Shown in pieces: positions 59,583 through 64,000 of a DNA stretch of 64,000 nt. Position numbers and translations under genes: made by a program. How positions within the stretch are numbered: the stretch's first letter is position 1; every line of letters begins with the position of its first letter. The stretch covers positions 62,001-126,000 of the forward strand of contig WIXG01000035.1 of assembly GCA_009869945.1 (NCBI GenBank), written 5' to 3'. The notes beneath the pieces are model-generated. The model ran no database searches. It was not told where the DNA came from and was given only the letters and a program-made list of their open reading frames with translations. This DNA is from Mesaphorura yosii (lineage: Eukaryota > Arthropoda > Collembola > Poduromorpha > Tullbergiidae).

Positions 59583-61263
59583 GTTGGGTCGAAATTATTC
59601 TCGAATTAAGGAATGATCAGTCTCAAGGTCTTTGTCATTAGCGTCTACCGATGTTTGTTAGAATTTTTACGACTAGCTAGCTCTCAGTTGATCAAAGATC
59701 CTGAATTCAGTTTTAGCGGCGGCCTCACATTGCTCTTCATGTCGGTTTTGTTTGGTGTCTTTCGAGTATCTCTTTGTTACTTTCCTCAGAATATCTAACT
59801 TTGAGCTTTACTTTCGTGACTGACCCCATATATACAATTTCCGGCGTTATTAAATTGTGTTGTAATGAGGGATGCGCTAAATTGTACATGCATCGTGCTA
59901 CTCAATTCTTGATTTAGTTATTAATTCTTGGACATTTGGCTGAGGAGCGCAGAGTCTGGCGAACTTTAGGCCGATTCCCCCAACTGAGTCAACTGATGGG
60001 TTAATGAAACTGGCTCACTATTTTATGAACGTCGAGCATGAATGTGTTCTCTTCTGCTTGTCGCCAATTAGATATCGTACGACTTGAGAATAGCAATTTG
60101 TCAGAATCTTGGCTAAATTGCATCTGCATTATTTTGCAAAAGGCTTGTAGTGGTTCACTGTAAGATTCGCTTCAAAGAACTGCCGACTATACAAATTTCA
60201 AATTCAGTCGACACGATGTGAGTTGAACTCCCCGAATAATATGAGCACGTTCGGAGAATATTTTATATTTGAGGGTCAAATGAAGTAATGAAATTCTTTG
60301 AGCGAAATTGAATTCACACGAATTTTACGGAGCCTTAAACAAGCGTATCCCGCAAACATTGATGCTGACGCTGCAGCAGACATCACGTCTTAAGTATTTC
60401 ATTAAACCATAATCAGCGGACGAATACGCATTAAATATGCCAGCATTTCATGCTGGCAGAAAGTGAACACATTGTTCGAGTCCAGGTCAATAAGTTTCGT
60501 GAATATCCGACTGCGCTACAGTAGTCCGCCTGTTTGCTTTTTGCTTTCTCCTCTCCATTTCTAGCATGCAACGAGTTGAATGATTGGAATCGAAGCGAGT
60601 CGACCGTTCTACAGAACGTCCGGATCAAAGACAAAAGATTTGGTTCTGTCTCTCTTCCTGAACTCACTCGGTATAAAATCGAATGGTTTTATTCACTTTC
60701 TTTTTCCTTCTCCTTTCTCTTGAAGTCCCTTTGCCATTCAACGAGTATCTGCTTGCCGGGTGCCCATGCGATGCCATTGCCACTAATGTCTTTATTTTGA
60801 TCGTTTAATGTCCGTCTAAATGGAACAAGGTGGGAATTTGGGAAGGAGATGAGATGAGAGTGGCAGAGGAAGAAAAGAAGGACGAATGAGACAGATTGTG
60901 TTATGGTATGGAGACGACATGGTTAGAGATGCAGAACGAAAAAACGAAGTGACTTGACTCAGGAATGAACTGAGAGGAAATGAGAATTCTATGAGGAGAA
61001 AACTAAAATAAAGTGAAACGTTATGCGGAGTTGGAGAGTGTATTAGCACTGTGTTGGGCTGCTCGTGCTCTGCGGAGAGAAAGTTCAAAGGAGGCACAAG
61101 CGAGGCTGAGGAGAAAGCAGACGAAAGAGAGAAATACGATGATCACGAGCGAAGTACATGCACATTTAACATTTATACGATTTCATGAGAAAAGAGAGAT
61201 AACAGGGGACGACTGACTGCGACTGGGACGTGGAGGCAGAGCGTGGAAGTGGAAAGAGAAAAG
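59583..61263. other. Intergenic region upstream of kaptin
   Basis: No convincing gene. A TATAAAAT at 60672 lacks a well-spaced initiator. The plus strand is purine-rich between about 60815 and 61010. Confidence 0.4.
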
Positions 61264-61299
61264 TATAAATTTTATACAAAGAAATCAATACAGTCAGTC
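61264..61299 (+). promoter_or_regulatory. Strong TATA/initiator core promoter
   Basis: TATAAAT starts at 61264 and the initiator TCAGTC is at 61294-61299 with its A at 61296, 32 bp apart. TCAGTY is the typical arthropod initiator. It may drive the ORF at 61305 or be a distant promoter of copine 2. Confidence 0.6.
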
Positions 61300-61304
61300 T
61301 CGAA

Positions 61305-61709
61305 ATGCACTTACATCACAGTTACATGGAATTCAGGCTCCAGCTCCAGCCCAGTTTCATGGTCCTCAGTCACATAATACGTGATTTTAGAGTGCAACTT
61401 TCACAAAATGAAATTGAAATGAAAACGTTAACTTTGGACTTACTCCTGGCTAACCTACACGCACAACTAAATAATGCTGTTATTGGGCTCATGGCTCAGT
61501 TAGTGAGGTTCGTTCGCTTGTGGACCGGGGATATTCTGGGATCCTACTTGGTATTATTTTTAGTACACACCAGAAATTACTTGAAAACTACATTTTCCAT
61601 GGCTTCATGGACTTTACATTCATACGCTTACGCCTCCTTGAGCCTGGAATTGAGTGCTGGCTGCACTGGCTTGTGCGGAACAGAGCGAGTTCCTGGTTCT
61701 TGGTCTTGA
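61305..61709 (+). CDS. Hypothetical 134-aa ORF after a core promoter
   Basis: The first ATG lies nine bases after the predicted start site. The protein is hydrophobic and Leu-rich (LDLLLANLHAQLNNAVIGLM, GSYLVLFLVHTRNYLKTTF) with no recognised domain; it could hold one or two membrane helices. A second, overlapping open frame exists at 61520-62056, so base composition alone may explain the openness. It could also be an untranslated leader of copine 2. Confidence 0.25.
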   Translation: MHLHHSYMEFRLQLQPSFMVLSHIIRDFRVQLSQNEIEMKTLTLDLLLANLHAQLNNAVIGLMAQLVRFVRLWTGDILGSYLVLFLVHTRNYLKTTFSMASWTLHSYAYASLSLELSAGCTGLCGTERVPGSWS

Positions 61710-63127
61710 CTGACTCTGGCACTAATACCAGCTGCGTGCTCGCTGCTCGTCTTCTATTTTCACAAGTATCTGAAAACATGATTTTGATTCCTACTATCAT
61801 CTCATGCCACAAGAAGATTCAGGAGCTGAACTCCTCTCCTGACCGACTCTCTGTCTCTTTAGTTCCACGAGTCGACTGCTTTCACTTCGCAGCGCAACAA
61901 CCTCCAAACAAGAACAGAACAAATCTTTGCAAGAACAACTCCAACTCCAGAGCGCTAGCGCGAGATAACTTTCTGCCGTGCCAAAGTGCTCAAGCTCGGG
62001 CTCAGCTCGCTCGCTCAACACTTTTGAGGTTTCAGATTTCGTGCTTTGCCGTGTGAGTTGACGAACGAGAAAGTGAGGAGGAGACATTCTCCAGTCTCCG
62101 GTCGTGCATTCTGCGAATATCTTATTTTCACTTTGAAATAACATTACATTTTTGAACCCTTTTTACGTTCCTTCGGAATTCTTTTTCGTTCTCTCCATTA
62201 TTGTGCTTGCGTGAGGTTGTCATCGACATTACCACATTACCATTACACACTGTTTTTTTTCGGTCTGTTGGTGTTCTTTATTTTACTTGCAGTTGGACGA
62301 CTTGCTTTTGCTTTGACGTTCTGAATGTGACGACTTTACTCCTTTCACTTTTGATAACATTCGCCTGTTTTATTTCTGCCTCTCTCCTTCTCCAGCACGG
62401 TTACTTTCTCCTTAACCTTTGCGTTCTCATGACTTTCTCCTGGTTGAACCCAAAGGGCAGTTTTCCTCACCTGAGTACGTCAGTCAAGACACATGTGCAC
62501 ACGCAAAGCAGAACAGACACGACGAGCACAGCAACCAATCCGCCAGTCCAGAAGATACGGGCATCAAATTACATTAATAACATGAGATAAAAAGGATAGC
62601 TACGGAGATCATGCACATTTTTCACGAGGATCTGCAGTTTAGAGTTTGTGGGTTTAGTTTTCCCCCTCGCTCAGTGTTTGCTTGGATTTCAAGCTGTCTA
62701 GACGTTGAAAAATAGCTGCTGCTCATCATTTTCCTGTTATTATTTACTCAGTGTACGTGCATGTTCGCGTACCTTCAGCAAGTCGACGTCCACAAAAATA
62801 GTGGCTCATTCAATCAAAATCAAGAATTGTGTGCGGAAAGTTGGAGTGATGTTGTTGATAATGTGCAATGTGCGTGATTCTTTCCCTCTTTAGTGGATCA
62901 AGGGCAAAAAGTTCTGTAGTCATGGTCAGTCTAAAAATATAATGCTGCTCATTTCTCTTGGGCTTTAACTACGGTGGGCTTGACGTAAGTAAACGGCTTG
63001 CCTATGCGGTTTGTCTCGGTTCTGACATTCATCGACTTTCTCCACTCCTCGTTCGCTTTTTGTGCTAGCGCAGTCATGTGTTTTTAACTCTAATTAAGAT
63101 TGGTGTCTGAGCCCTGAAAAAGCGGGC
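61710..63127. other. Region between the 61305 ORF and copine 2
   Basis: ORFs here are unsupported. Pyrimidine-rich tracts and donor-like words exist, so 5' UTR exons of copine 2 are possible but not assignable. Confidence 0.35.
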
Positions 63128-64000
63128 ATGGGACAAGACCAAGCGGGCACGTACGAGCTAGGCGAAGAGGACGAGGACGAGAACGAAGACATTTGGCAAT
63201 CATATCAGGCCAACGTGGAAATTTGCATTGCACTGAGGTAATTAATTCTGGCATCAATTAGCATGAGCTGCCACTTCGTATACGGACCGTTTAAAGCGCG
63301 GTATCTTTTTCCGATTGCAGGGATGTTGACTATCACTACTCAATAGACGACAGTACGCCCATAAAGTCGCCAATTAAAAATCTGGCTCGGAAAGTCGTGG
63401 CGCACATGAAACCGGCGGGGTCCATTCAATGGGTCGAAAAATGTGTAACGGAAACTGTGTTCAGGGAGAAGAATCCGAAGTTTGCGACGAAGGTAGGTGA
63501 TCCAGACAATTTTAGTGGCAACCCCACATTTATTAAATTCCACATCGTCTTGCAGTTGTATTTCCCATGTGAAAAGCGGGACGCATCTGGAATCGTGCTG
63601 AGATTCGATATCCACGATAGTTCAATGAAGTCTTTCCAGCCCCGCAATACAATTTCGTCACATATCGCTGCCTTTCTACAATCCAGATCTTCTCCGCCCA
63701 AGAAAACAACACCTCTGCTCGGAAGCGTTGAAGTAAATTTAGAATCCATAATCAAAGCGAAATCGAATGGTCTAGAACTGCCTATCCTGTCACTTTTCGA
63801 ACCTTACAAAAATAAATCAACACCGGAAAATCGAAGACGGAGTGGTGGTCTTGCTCGAAAAAACGTGACTATTGATCCTGGGAGATTATTCCTCAGAGCA
63901 GAACTGCTTAAGCCCATGAATTATGCCGTAAGTGAATCCTCACTTCGGTACCCATGAGACTTCACAGTGCATGACTCAATTTGTGATCCAATATTAACAG
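63128..64000 (+). CDS. CPNE: Second copine, 5' part, truncated by the window edge
   Basis: ATG at 63128 (MGQDQAGTYELGEEDEDENE) has an acidic N-terminus not seen in copine 1. Exons 63128 to about 63238, 63321-63492, and 63555 to about 63927 join in frame; the last bases of the window (AACAG) are an acceptor for the next exon. The C2A core KPAGSIQWVEKCVTETVFRE and the segment IVLRFDIHDSS align with copine 1, with introns at the same places, so the two are paralogues. It also lacks the SKSDPF loop. A basic Ser/Pro-rich insert (FLQSRSSPPKKTTPLLGSVE) sits before the LGSVEVNLESII block, and a second basic insert precedes GRLFLRAELLKP. The C2B and vWA domains lie outside the window. Confidence 0.85.

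Noticed and set aside
35691-61676. A 16-base word (CTGCACTGGCTTGTGC) shared by 35697 and 61661 regions
   Set aside because: One chance 16-mer match is expected in a window of this size, and the flanks do not align.
1-64000. tRNA, rRNA and CRISPR features
   Set aside because: I saw no cloverleaf-compatible B-box with partner arms, no rRNA-like stretch and no regularly spaced repeats. A covariance-model scan would be decisive.

Overview
This is a gene-dense window from an animal nuclear genome. The genes are split into many small exons by short GT-AG introns, mostly about 60-180 bp. The set is metazoan: integrins, a long-tailed class I myosin, the centriole protein CEP120, alkaline ceramidase, copines, kaptin and taxilin. 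Several promoters pair a TATA box with a TCA-type initiator about 31 bp downstream, and there is a glycine-rich secreted protein of cuticle type. Both hint at an ecdysozoan, perhaps an arthropod, but I cannot name a species. I see no bacterial operon, rRNA, tRNA or CRISPR.

Layout, left to right: TMEM192 (-, at the left edge); an unresolved 1.1 kb; taxilin (+); mitochondrial valyl-tRNA synthetase (-), whose last intron holds a perfect 32-bp inverted repeat; an unrecognised 201-aa protein (+, 9178); AAGAB (+); two integrin alpha genes in direct tandem (+, 12430 and 17856); alkaline ceramidase (-), with a TATA box and short ORF facing away from it; a 3.5 kb stretch without convincing genes; an intronless 596-aa secretory or membrane protein (-, 28481); and a myosin 1e/1f-type gene (-, 31040-40294). 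One large myosin intron contains three opposite-strand candidates: a short secreted peptide, a 41-codon membrane micropeptide and a glycine-rich secreted protein. After 3.4 kb of intergenic or first-intron sequence come an ABRA/costars actin regulator (+), a four-exon cystine-knot-like secreted peptide (-), copine 1 (+), CEP120 (-), SWT1 (+), kaptin (-), a 3.5 kb region with one strong core promoter, and the 5' part of a second copine (+) that runs off the right edge.

There is no obvious pathway cluster. The genes are mostly housekeeping or cell-biology genes: lysosome and mTORC1 nutrient sensing (TMEM192, kaptin), trafficking (taxilin, AAGAB, copines), adhesion and actin (two integrins, myosin I, ABRA), centriole (CEP120) and nuclear RNA surveillance (SWT1). 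Convergent pairs have facing poly(A) signals only a few tens of bases apart, the sign of a compact genome. The parts most worth following up are the lineage-specific small or secreted genes: 28481, 35394, 36402, 36899 and 44472.
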